A stretch of DNA of 64,000 nt from contig NW_017386049.1 of NCBI RefSeq assembly GCF_000237925.1, forward strand, positions 62,001 through 126,000, given 5' to 3'. Shown one piece after another: positions 42,755 to 54,400 of this stretch. Within the stretch, counting starts at the first letter, position 1. Each line of letters opens with the position of its first letter. The translations under genes were made by a program, and so were the position numbers. The notes under the pieces are model-generated. The model was not told where the DNA came from and made no database searches. It worked only from the letters and a program-made list of their open reading frames with translations. The stretch is from Schistosoma mansoni. Lineage: Eukaryota > Platyhelminthes > Trematoda > Strigeidida > Schistosomatidae.

Positions 42755-44289
42755 ATAAAATACAATAAAAATTAGATCTCCTAAACTGAATATCATGAGT
42801 TCCTACAGAGAATAATCAAAAGCGAATGAAGAATATAAATCAGTGATACAAATGAAATAACCATATTATTAATATTTCCACATTTAGCCAATCTGAATGT
42901 CTATTTGTCTTCTTTCAATGCCCTTTATAGTTATACCTTTGCTGGATTGTCACCGTATATCGTTACATAGCACTTAACACTTGACAGAATTTCCGCTTCT
43001 AGTTACGAACTTGTTCAAGCTAACTCCACTAAAAAGTAAAGCCTATCTTGTTCATCGTATCAAGTTCACAGCCTTATCCTAGTATTTATCGTACACTTAT
43101 GATTGCTCAGGAGTCATGGTTAATAAAATATCCAAGTCATGTAAGTCATATCGTGGAGGTAGATGTAACGGTTATCGCAATCATTGTTCAGTATCCAGGA
43201 TACTTTTGAGAAATTCTAGCAATGTTTCGAAGTCAAAATAACATCTCATGTAAATTGAATTTATTACCGCTTTTCAACTTTTCTTTTGTATGTATCATTA
43301 TACCAGTTCTCAACTGTATGACTATGAAATTTTCTTATGGTTCCTCCTGAACGTCAACTTACTAGAGTGAATTATTTTTAATAATGTTGTTCTCTCTAAA
43401 TTAGATCGTTATATTTGAAGTATTAGACTGTCATTTAGGACAATATCATCATTTAATTACCGACAATTCCAGTTATGATTCTTATCTATCTACACTGAGA
43501 TACTACTCTCAAATTTAAATAATTGTCCACACATTCAATAAATTATCCTATCAATCATTCAATCAGTCACTTATTTTCTTTCAAACTTTTAATACTACTC
43601 ATACAAATATAAGTAGTAATATCATCAGTGTATGCAATTATACATATAAGCTAATGATTACTGTCTGCAAGCATCATAATCACTACAACGACGAAAACGT
43701 AATGTGCTTTATAACATGAGCATTATTCGAGAGAAAGTAGCGAAAGGTGAGTACTAATATTATTTCAACTGTAGTCATAATCATAAACAATATAATTGCT
43801 GAAAACATTCAACACTTGACTAAGGTTGCAATGAATGTGTGAACAATAGAACAATCATGTGTGCAACCCTTTCGATTGATCCTTTCCAATATACAAGATC
43901 ACTCATTCAATTAATGTTGAACTCAATAATTTGACCTTGAAAACAATTTTTTCACGAAGTAGGTTCCATTTTTTGAACTTGGGAATAAGGGCAACTAATG
44001 GCATTTACCTTTTATGTTGATGGATTAAATGTACAATGATGAGAATGTTAGTTATCAGCGATGAAAAAGGCTTGAAACAAGTTAACGCTGAACGTCTGTG
44101 AAAACATGATCAACGATTCATTCTGTGTATAGTGTTAACTAGAGGTACTTGATGTGGAATGTCAACAAAATTCGAAATCACAATTATATGAACAAAGAAT
44201 ATTCTTTTCAATAATCCATAAAAAATTGGCCAAGTTTATGGCAGAGTACATCATTTAAGAAACTGTACCATGTGAATCACGGAGTGTTT
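42755..44289. other. No supportable gene
   Basis: AT-rich sequence. A short ATG frame MSIIREKVAK at 43716-43746 is followed by AAAG/GTGAGT and could be a first exon, but nothing downstream supports it. Confidence 0.4.
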
Positions 44290-44450
44290 GTAATAGGGTG
44301 ACATAAAGTGAGATAGAACATTGGGATTACAAATCAGAAATTACGTAATATGTAGAATAATATGAATTAGGTCAGATATAGTAAATAGGGTTGGATGCTG
44401 AATAAAATTCTCTTGAAGGTTAGCAAGTGTAATAATAATAATAATAATAG
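44290..44450 (+). repeat. Dispersed repeat H with (TAA)n tail
   Basis: Matches the reverse complement of 28415-28565 and ends in six or more TAA units at about 44430-44449, directly before a type I SINE. Confidence 0.6.
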
Positions 44451-44740
44451 TTCCAGAGTGAACATCAACTCTGAGATGCAGGCACATCCGGCTGACGAGT
44501 CCCAAATAGGACGAAACGCGCATCAGACTGGATTCCACTGCTAGCCACTATCCATTTTTGCTTATCATGCCTGTGAATTAAGGCTATATCGAGGCAATAC
44601 GCACAGTATGCACGTATGGCCAATTAGAGACTGACCAGTTGCAGTTCTAAAAACATCAATGGGAAGGTTCAAAACAAACAATACTAAATGAATTTAATAA
44701 TATTGACTGGTAAGATGTGTATATGAAATAAGTTTAAAAT
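44450..44740 (+). mobile_element. Type I (S-alpha) hammerhead SINE
   Basis: Starts in CCAGAGTGAACATCAACTCT and carries the ribozyme region 44485-44534. It continues through TTGCTTATCATGCCTGTGAA to GACTGACCAGTTGCAG and AACAAACAATACTAAATGAA. Inserted bases (AGA) between the cleavage C and the stem I arm CTGGAT should reduce or stop cleavage, although the core CTGACGA and GAA are intact. Confidence 0.8.
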
Positions 44741-44807
44741 GAACATGAATTAAATTAATGTCACCATATTATAAAACTGATTATTAACAAGTTGACGCTT
44801 AAGTTAG

Positions 44808-45083
44808 TCAGTGTAAAAGGAGCGGCTGAACATATTTCTTTTGAATGCAAAGCTCTGGCTTTTTGATCCGAATAGTAATTGCCTCAGCCGTCTGCAGGAT
44901 TCTCAGTCTGACAGAATTAGGTAGACTTCTGTTGACACGATATATTATTGTGAAAGATTGCTCGATGTGGGCTCTACGTTGCGTCTGAACTAAATGGGCT
45001 AAAATAGATCTGTTAACCGTTTCGACTACACCTTCGCCTAACCACACTGGGAGGTGCTCATGAGCCCGAGTATACAAAGACAT
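44808..45083 (-). pseudogene. Penelope-like element, extreme C-terminus
   Basis: Minus-strand frame YTRAHEHLPVWLGEGVVETV, then RSILAHLVQTQRRAHIEQSF, TIIYRVNRSLP, RLRILQTAEAITIRIKKPEL and CIQKKYVQPLLL. This matches the conserved region after the GIY-YIG core in Penelope-like elements (R..EHlP.wl...., aea..i....p.lC.qk..v..L.L). It carries only the last ninety residues. It lies about 70 bp from the type I SINE, with the same relative orientation as at 6.1 kb. Confidence 0.75.
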
Positions 45084-45344
45084 AGAACATCTGCCTATAT
45101 AATGTTAAGCGTGTATATCAGTATATTGATATATTTAGGAATTTAGCGAATGAACTGGATACAGTCGTTTCGTTGAATACTAATAGTAATAGTACATATG
45201 ATGAAACATTGAATGGAATACCGATTATCATTATTAGATATAAGTAATGAAGAGTGGGAGAAGTGATAGTGTCAAACAAATACTTAAATAAGAAATAGTA
45301 ATTTTTTATCGTCAATCATACAAACATCATACTAAGCTTTTTCA

Positions 45345-45632
45345 GAAGGGTTTTTGTAGAGATTTAGTATTTTCATGGTTGAAAGCATGAGTCAATTGCA
45401 GCTAGAACACCAAGGAAAACCTGAAAACACTGGACGGCCGTTTCGTCCTATTGTGGGACTCCTCGACTAAGTGCTCTGGTGTGAGACTGGTAGGTCCTAG
45501 GTTCGAATCTCGCGAGGAGAGATCGTGGGTGCTCACTGCTGAGGAGTCACATCATAGGACGAAACGGCCGTCCAGTGGTTCCAGGTTCTCCATGATGCTC
45601 TAGCCTCAATTCACTCATGCTTTCAACTAATC
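45345..45632. mobile_element. Type II hammerhead SINE fold-back
   Basis: The minus-sense tail and ribozyme half (45345-45470) are fused to a plus-sense unit beginning in the tRNA-like head (AAGTGCTCTGGTGTGAGACT) and ending in the tail at 45632. The left ribozyme is cut at CTCCTC. Confidence 0.8.
45534..45577 (+). ncRNA. Hammerhead ribozyme, type II, intact
   Basis: CACTG, CTGAGGA, GTCACATCATAGGAC, GAA, ACGGCCGT, C, CAGTG. Stem I has five pairs, stem II is short (GTC/GAC) and the cleavage triplet is GTC. Confidence 0.78.
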
Positions 45633-45984
45633 GTTTTCAGTTATGTATAGTTATTTTTAGATTATCCGGTGAAGAATATATTGTGAAATGACTTAATAGT
45701 CAACTAAATAACCAAACGTATAAAGAAGATAATATCAAAGACATTTAAAACTGTCCAATTCTCCATTATCGTACAGATGAAATAGGTATAACGTCGAAAT
45801 CGTGTAGTATAAGATCTCAGTGATAAATACACTATAGATGTGAACGAGTTAGACAAAATTGATAAGTTCACTCTCAATAAACACAAGTTTATCTTGACCA
45901 TTGTAACTAGTTTTCCAGAAAACAAACTAATCTTGTCTACAGCATTCAGACCAGGAACAAATAAGGAATTCACATGAGACAGAA

Positions 45985-46130
45985 GGTCCTGAGTCTGAGT
46001 CTTACGTGCAGGGTCGTGGATGAACACTACTGAAGAGTTTCATACTAGGACGACATAGCCGTCAAGTGCTTCCAAGTTTTCAGTGGTGGCCAACATTGAT
46101 TGATTCATAATTTCAATGCGATAATAAAAT
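45985..46130 (+). mobile_element. Old type II SINE relic
   Basis: GGTCGTGGATGAACACTACT, then ACTAGGACGACATAGCCGTC and a diverged tail (CAGTGGTGGCCAACATTGAT). The ribozyme core is lost. Its right part from 46048 is duplicated at 37146. Confidence 0.6.
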
Positions 46131-47082
46131 GAATGTAGACATTTAAGTGAATGAAATGTATTTTTCGCCATTTCTTCAACTGTTCGGAAGTAATTTCACA
46201 TAGTAATTCATCGTCCTTCTGAACGACATCATCAGCACAGCACTTCGGGTAGGAGTGAAATGTTTGAATTTCTCCACATGTGGTTCACAGCCTGTCCTGT
46301 AGACTCTGAGGTGTCGTTCAGAAGGACGATGAAAGCCCCACGACCTAACCATCCAGCTCAAAGAACAAAACTCCGTCAAAACGCTCCATACACAATAGGT
46401 CACCCTCAATGGTCCTTGTAGAGCAGTCTCGAACGTCTTACCTATTAACCAGAACCATTTCCAATAACTGGCATGCTTTTGAACTGATATGGCTACTTAT
46501 TTCCATTAATTCTGCACCGCTGCTGAACGAGCTTTTTCTAGATACCTCTTTTCCTTCTTCACATGCTCCAAAATGCACCTAGTAGCGAATCCTTGAAAAT
46601 TGATGGATTAAACAACGTACTACCATACATCTACGATTGATGTCGTACACTTTAATTGTTCCGAAATTTAAAAAAAATTACTCTTGGTCTGAACACTCTT
46701 GTCCATATTTGTGTGAGAGACGTTATAATTTATAGTAAGTTGACGAATACTTTTCAGTGTTTTCATGTACATGAGACGAAGAAAATGTTGAAACGTTTCA
46801 ATGGAGATATTCTATGAGTAAGTTAGACATGGTGAACGTTTCCATTAACGATTTCATAATTATGGGACTTTTTCAAAACGTATTCCATAAATGATTTTCT
46901 CGAAGTCATGGCATCAAAATAAACCAACTAAATGGTTTTGAATTAATTCATAGTTTAACTTCTAGGTTTCAAGTGGTTAAAGAGAATCTTCAGTACAAAA
47001 GAACTGTAAGTAAGAATATGACCAGTACACAACCAAAGTTATCTAGGAACCGTGTAAAGCTACTGAGCAGTCAAATATAATT

Positions 47083-47432
47083 GTGATCATTAACAACATT
47101 CACTGGCCGGATACTATCAACAACAGCCTACTGTGCGAGAGGACAAACCAGCTCCCAGCTGAAGAGGAAATTAGGGAAAGACATTGGAAGTGGATAGGAC
47201 ATTCTTTAGGGAAATCATCAAACTGCATCACGAGGCAATCCCTACCTTGGAATCCTGAAGGGAAGCAGAAAAGAGGAAGGCTAAAGAACACATTACGGCG
47301 GGAAATAGAAGCAGATATGTAAAGAATGAATAACAACTGTAAAGCATTGCCCAGGACAGGGTTGGATGGAGAATGCTGGTGGGCGGCCTATGCTCCTCCA
47401 CGAGGGGTAAAAGACGTAAGTAAGTAAGTATC
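47083..47432 (+). pseudogene. RTE (SR2-like) LINE C-terminal fragment
   Basis: Same sequence as at 38181-38530: [14 protein letters not shown] and [12 protein letters not shown], stop after IEADM, AGTAAGTAAGTA tail. It lies just upstream of gene B exon 1. Confidence 0.85.
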
Positions 47433-47549
47433 AAAGTATATGTCCACCCTTCCTAATACAACTTTTTATGCTGTGTTGATCTTAAATGAGTAATATTTCT
47501 GGAAGAAAAACATTCATTATCCGATTATAATTAATCTATATTTATCACG

Positions 47550-47982
47550 AGGGGTTTTGTGGAGATTTAGTGTCTTAAAAGTTGAAAGCGTGAATCAATT
47601 GAAGCTAGACAACCATGTAAAACCTAGAAGCACTGGACGGCCGTTTCGTCCTAATATGGGACTCCTCAGTACTGCGCATCCACGATCCCTCACTCGCGAG
47701 ATTCGAAACCAGGACCCACCAGTCTCGAGCCAGAGTCCTTAACCAATAAACCTTTGAGCCGGCCGGCATCCAACGGTGTTATTATCTAACTTCAACTGAT
47801 CCACGAAGTTAGAGCAACCGTTCAACAATTGTCTTCAGCGAGCTCCTATCTCACGAGTGCGGGATCGCGGATGCGCACTGTTGAGGAGTCCCGTAATAGA
47901 ATGAAACGGCCTTCAAGTGCTTCCAGGTTTCCCATGGTGGTCTTGCTTCAATTGAATCAAGCTTTCAACTATGATAATTCAT
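47550..47982. mobile_element. Type II hammerhead SINE fold-back pair
   Basis: Twin of 38648-39080: a minus-strand unit followed by a plus-strand part with inverted outer ends. Both ribozymes are mutated. Confidence 0.8.
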
Positions 47983-48398
47983 ATTTGTTTGTTTGAATTG
48001 GGTGGTATACTTTTTTTCTTCACATCTGAATTTGTACTCATTTCCGACGAATGATTATTTCAATAGTTACCCAATATAAGGTAAACAATGGTCTGTACTT
48101 TGTTTATCTAGTTATAAATGATCCCACTCGAGTAAATAAACCATCCAAAATTAGAAAAGTATTTTTATTTTTTTCTCTTAATGTTTACTTAGTGAAGAAA
48201 TAACAGATCAGTCTACATTTTATATAATGAGAATCAACATAGAAATGCAGTTGCCATGGTTCCTACGATCCAGTTTGGATAATAATGATCAATACAAGAT
48301 CAAGTTCATAGTAGACATGGAATTCTTTCTATTTATAAATGGTTAAAGTACAGTATAAATTGACATTCAAATTTTGAAACAAAGACTGAACATCGAAA

Positions 48399-48464
48399 AT
48401 GATGTTAGATCTATTCAACCGTTTGTTTTACATTCTGCTTGAAATCTTACGGATGATATTTCAG
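48399..48464 (+). CDS. Gene B exon 1: hydrophobic leader
   Basis: 66 nt, MMLDLFNRLFYILLEILRMI then FQ, donor CAG/GTAATT. Same length and phase as gene A exon 1. Could be a signal peptide or anchor. Confidence 0.6.
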
Positions 48465-51400
48465 GTAATTCAAATCATTATCGTTTCATTACAATATATA
48501 TATGCCATACTTATAATAGCTTTTTCATATTTATATTATTTATGATAACACGAATAAGTCACCCCTCGTCGTGAAACATAGACCGCCCACCAGGATTGTC
48601 CATCGAATTCCGTCCTGAGCAATTCTTTCCAGTTCCTATTTATCCTGTCAATTTGTTATGTATAAAAGTCTACCATTGTCTTCATTGAGTTGATATCTCA
48701 TAACGGAACTGGTTGAACTCCACTGATCACTGTTGTGAGATATCAGCTCACTGAAGACAAAGGTGGATGTTTTGCTCAAACTTCGTGGGTTGGTTGAAGT
48801 TAGACATTAACACCGTCGGATGCCTACCAGCTCAGTGGCGCTAGAGGTCAAGTGCTCTGGCTCGAGACTAGTAGATCCTGTGTTCGAATCTCACTCGCAA
48901 TGCGGGATCGTGGATGCGAACTGTTGAGGAGTCTCACAATAAAACGAAACGGTCGTACAGTGTTTCCAGGTTTTCCATGATAGTCTAGCTTCAATTGACT
49001 CACGATCCTAACTATATAAAATTCGTTCATTCATTTCGATAGTGTAATATAAGAAGACGAGGATTATAAGAACTATGTGATGAGATATTAGCGCTATACA
49101 TTTCGAACAATCTGATCACACATAATATACTTGTTAAGAACATTTATATATACAAATAAAAGATCTCCCCTTACCCCCCCATTTCCAGTCTATGATAATA
49201 ATGAAGATGAAATATAACTTATTAAAATGGGTTAAGTTATATATGGATACGTGTAATCGCTAAATTGATCACTTGTCAATAACACTGTAATTCAACACGA
49301 CTGAACGACTGACATGGCTTCACATCAGTTCAACTGAAATAACATTTCAAAAATAGGGTAGCAGTTGATACGTTGAAGCTTCTCCTGGTTCGTAGATTGG
49401 TGCATTCATATCAAAGAATTTAGAGCACATTTGACAAACAATAACTGATCGGAACATAAAAGAACAACGTTTTGTCAAAATTCGTATTTCGATTTTAGTT
49501 TGGACAGTTGAAGTTGACTGACTGACATTGAGATCCACATAAAACTGATCTCTTTATCTGAGATTGATAACCGCAACATTATGGTCTAATCCAATCGTTT
49601 AAATGTACAAAAACATCTCGGGAATCGGCTTCTAGAGCGTTTCATACAAAGAATTATTATTAGACCGATTGATCATGCTTTAAAATACCTATTTAGTAAA
49701 AGTCAAAGAGGGATAGATATCACGCTTGATTGATCATTGGATAGTGATCAATGTCATGTGTGTCAATTCCTTCTTAGTGCTGATCGAATGCTATCGATCA
49801 AGTTGCAATGTGGCCACTAGTCCAGGTGACTCGACACTGTGTGCACTATGTTGAGATCATTCCATAGTAACAAAACTAATAGGTCAAATGTTCTGAAATC
49901 AATACTACTTTTCCCCTAATTTCTTCTAACATTTCTTAACGACTGTATTCACAACCATTTTTTTACCTTGTCGTCTATTTACAGTTACACAATGAACCAA
50001 CGTAAGTATAATCCCATCAAACGTGCCTACAATTAATCTTTATGAACAACTGAATAGACGATAACTGTAGTAATTTAATTACTGAAATGTTTTGAAAGCA
50101 CAGATTTACAATTTTCAACTCTTCAATGAATGTAGCTTATCAAGGGTAAAACCGAAACCAATAATCACAATCCGAATGAGAAACTTATCAATTTAAGTGT
50201 ATGTGCATTGACTTTTATTGGTTGATTGAATCTCATTATTGGTGTTAATGAATTCAATAAATCACATTGACTCTGATTGGCGGAATCGTGGATGCAGACT
50301 TCTGATAAAGCTGGTATAAGACGTAGGAAGATATCTTTGTAATGTAATTCATATGGGTAATACAATCGTGAAATAACTAGTCCGGTTGATCTAATGATTT
50401 CTCAGAGGTTCAAAGTGATATTAGAATCATCGAAAAGAAAATTTTCCACTGACTCATCTTTATTCTGTTCCAGTGACACAGTGGGTCCTTTTTCTTAGAA
50501 ATCTGAAATTTCTTCACAAACGATTCTAATTTCTTTTATGTAAACGAAGATCCAATTTAAGTATAACTGCAACAAAATATTTTGTTGATTTGAATAAAGC
50601 TATGACATTCTGACTGACTTAGGAGCGTCGTGGATGTGTACATACATTGATGACTGGTAATAGAAATATACTCTACAAACTGTGTGGATATTGATCTTTC
50701 TGTCCACTCAAATACATCAGTGTCAATGATCAGTATGCTATTTGGAATAAGAAATCACACTGATCTATACAGTATACTGTCAGTGGGTGAAATCATCAAA
50801 GTTATCTTTGTGACATCAGAACTTTAGCTCGGGCGACGATTGGAACAAATGATCACAATACCTAAATACATTTGATGAGCAAAATCTATAGTTTACAATC
50901 CTATATAACAAAGATTTTCAAGAACGTTTTATACACAAACCAAACGAAATAGTGTAAGCTTTATGTGGGTGGTATTTCTCAAAGTGAAAATGTGACTAGA
51001 TGGTTGAAATCAAATCGAAGTAAGTTAAACTGACCTCAAAGTGTATTGATGAACACTCGTTAGTTGAATTCACTTGGTATTGTTTGTTCAAACGCGATGG
51101 CGTTTGAAGGAAAAGGTACTGGGTTCGAGTCCCATAGTGATCATCAACTGTGAGATGGAGGTACACCTGGCCAACGAGTCTCGAATAGGACGAAACGCGC
51201 ATCCTGGATTTCACTGCTAGTCACTATCTATCTTTGCTTACTATGCTTGTTAATTTAGGCCTTATTTTTTTTTCTTTCTTTCGGTTGGTATACCACGAAT
51301 TTCAGTAGTACTCACTATCGAGTATTATAAATAATTATGTATTTGAAGATGCTTTTAAGTTGTTTGGTCGCACGAATAATTTCATTTTGCTTCTTTTCAG

Positions 51401-54400
51401 ACCACAACTCATGAATTCAACAACAGATTATATCACTACTGAAGGAATCATTAGTCTGACAGAAATTGTGACTCATCCAATGCTCATTGTAGAAGATATC
51501 TATAGAATAGGAAATGAAACAAAACGTAAGCTAACCTATTAGCATTACTGAATGAGAATTAGTTTTTCTTACTCTATAGAAACCTTATAAATAAATCTAT
51601 AGATCTCTGTGAATACTAATGAGTTGAGTGTATTTGTAGGGCTTGTTAGCTGAATATGCATTTGTCAAACTGGTGATGAGAGATAATTGAAAGCGTCAGT
51701 CAATTGAAGCTAGACCACCATGGAAAACCTGGAAACACTGGACGGCCGTTTCGTTCTATTGTGGGACTCCTCAGCAGTGTACATTGTGGACCATCAACGT
51801 TGATGATCTATGTCAAATGTTCGGAGGCCTACTCGAGTTTGACAGGGACGGTGTAACGAACAAGCTAACTTCGTAGTCACACCTCGCGACCAGCACCTTA
51901 CGTGGATTGCCCCATCGACGTATCAAGGGACCATAGATGCTCTGAAGACTGTACAACACAAAGGACGTTATTACAGGAATATATTAGTTAAAGTAGATAC
52001 AAGCGAAGTAGAACCACTGCCGCATGGGCCAGTCCATGGCGTATGATTAACTGATGCGCGTTGACTGTCCTTTATCTTGACGGGATCGATGATATGTTCG
52101 ATATCTAGTGACCCAAATGCCGGATGATTTGGCTGGAGGCGAGTGACATTTCACTGGCCCTACAGCATCCACGAACCCGCACTCGCGAGATTCGAACTCA
52201 GGACCTACGAGTCTCGAGTCAGTGCTCTGAATCGATAGACCACTGAGCTGGCATCCAACAGTGTTAATGTCTAGCTTCAACTGATCCACGAAGTTGAGCA
52301 ACCATTCACCAATTGTCTTCAGGGCTCTGGCTCGAGCATGGTAGGTCCTGGGTTCGAATCTCGCGAGTCCCATAATAGGACGAAACGGCCGTCCAGTGTT
52401 TCAAGGCTTGCCATGGTGGTATAGCTTCAATTGACTCACGCTTTCAACTATGAAAAGTACTAAATCTCCACATAAACCCTTCTGATGATAGATAACTGAA
52501 TGAATGAACACATGCTACTTTTATTATTTTGATTCTTGTAGAAACCACATTAAAGATAATTCAGGTAAACTAAATTGTAATTATCCGGTTTTAATATGTT
52601 ACATGTATAATTATCTAAAACACTAACATTAGTGGGAAATCCAGTTCCATGGACAACAATACAGGGCAACTATCATCAACAAGCCGGACTGTTTTGTTTA
52701 ACAATTTACAAAGCTTATCTTTGAGAGTTGAAGTTCTGTTGTTGGTCGATCTTTGTGAGTGAAACAAAAATGTTGAATGAATTTAATTTTATATTATGAT
52801 AGTGATTGACGAATCAATAACCTGACTTAAGCATGTGCTATTGCAGGAATAATGTTCAACGTAACATTTACTGAAAACAAGCATAGATACGGAGTGATAA
52901 GCGAATATGCCCCGTTGCTAATTTCTATGCTGAGCAATACGACAGTTCTTCTTCTCTTATCTGTTGAAGCTTTATAGAATGTAAACAAAATACAAGGGTG
53001 TTCAATTTCATTTGGTAATAGAGATGGGGCTGTAAACTGATCAAAGTTTGTGTACTTGTCCAATTGAATCCAAACGCTTATTTCATTAATTCATAGCACT
53101 TATTGGTGAATAAAGTTGAAGACTCAGTAGTTAAGATTATCGATTGGGTGCTTACCTACTTACTTATTTACGCCTGTTACACCCAATGGAGCCTATGCCG
53201 TCGATCAACATTCTCCAACTCACTCTGTCCCGGGCCTTCCTTTCTAGTTCTATCCAATTGTTGTTCATTCTCATTATGTCTGTCTCAATTTCTCAGAGTA
53301 ATTTATTCTTTGATCTTCTTCTCCTCTTTTGGCCCTGAGGATTCTATGTGAGGGCTTGCCCAGTGACATAATGTTCTGTTTTCCTCCGGAATCTGGTTTG
53401 TTCTCTCTCAATTTAGGTTGTTGCTGACAGTATCTGGTCAACGGATCCGAAGTGTTTTGCAAGAGTGTTCAATTTCATTTGGTAATAGTGAGGTGGGGTT
53501 GTAAACTGATCAAAGTTTGTGTATTTTTCCAATTGAATCCAAACGCCTATTTCATTAATTCATAGTACGTATTGGTAAATAAAGTTGAAGTATCAGTAGT
53601 TAAGATCATCGACCAGGAGCTTAGTTCAGTTTTAGTTTGGTTAACGTCATTCATCAGTTTATGTGATTATTATATTATCGATGAACCATTTACCCAGTGA
53701 ATTCATACATTGATTTATATTTTTTCTTACAGTCATATGATAAACAAATGTAAGTGTAACTATTTTTTTCTTGAAGAATATTGATGTTCCGTCAATTGAA
53801 TAATGATTATTGTGTGTGACATCCAGATTCTTGAATTATATTGAGATGACAAGCAGATATCTGACAGACAACAAGTGTAGTAATGAAACCACTAAGATGC
53901 CATTTTGTCTTACTAAAAGAACTTCTCAGCTGAATGTATCGACAATCGTGAAAAATAAGAGATCTGAACTGAAGACATTCGATCTGGAATGAGAACGTAT
54001 TGCCACTGTACCACCTGACAAGTTTTCCATGGTATACATGTCTTAATAGCACCAATCCAATATATTGTGTGACCATCTTTTATTGTATTCTGTGTGTAGA
54101 TTTCTTTTTGCCAACAAACTCGTGGTCTCAGCAGAATCCGAATTTCATCACATCAGCACATTGATACACATGATTTATTTGCTAGTGACAAACATTGGAA
54201 GCGAATTTCTAGAATTGTGGTGATAATTCGTGGTTATAGAGTCTGGTGATTTTATAGGTATGAGAAAAATATCCGTCGACACTAATGAGATATGATTAGT
54301 GAGTATCATGTATTGACTGCAGTTACACTGTAACATCAAGGGATGTTGGCTTAATTGACTGGAGGCTAAGCATTCACATTCCAGATCGGAGATCATCACT

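Larger units (their letters stand above)
46048..49193 (+). repeat. Near-identical partner of 37146-40293
   Basis: Continuous, gap-free version of the duplicated block. It includes the RTE fragment (47083-47432), the SINE fold-back (47550-47982), gene B exon 1, the RTE relic (48559) and the SINE at 48732-49020. Confidence 0.9.

Noticed and set aside
37146-49193. Interpretation as a recent segmental duplication
   Set aside because: Possible, but the gap-bounded contig and the overlapping outer contig ends fit a haplotig better. Kept as the alternative in the findings.
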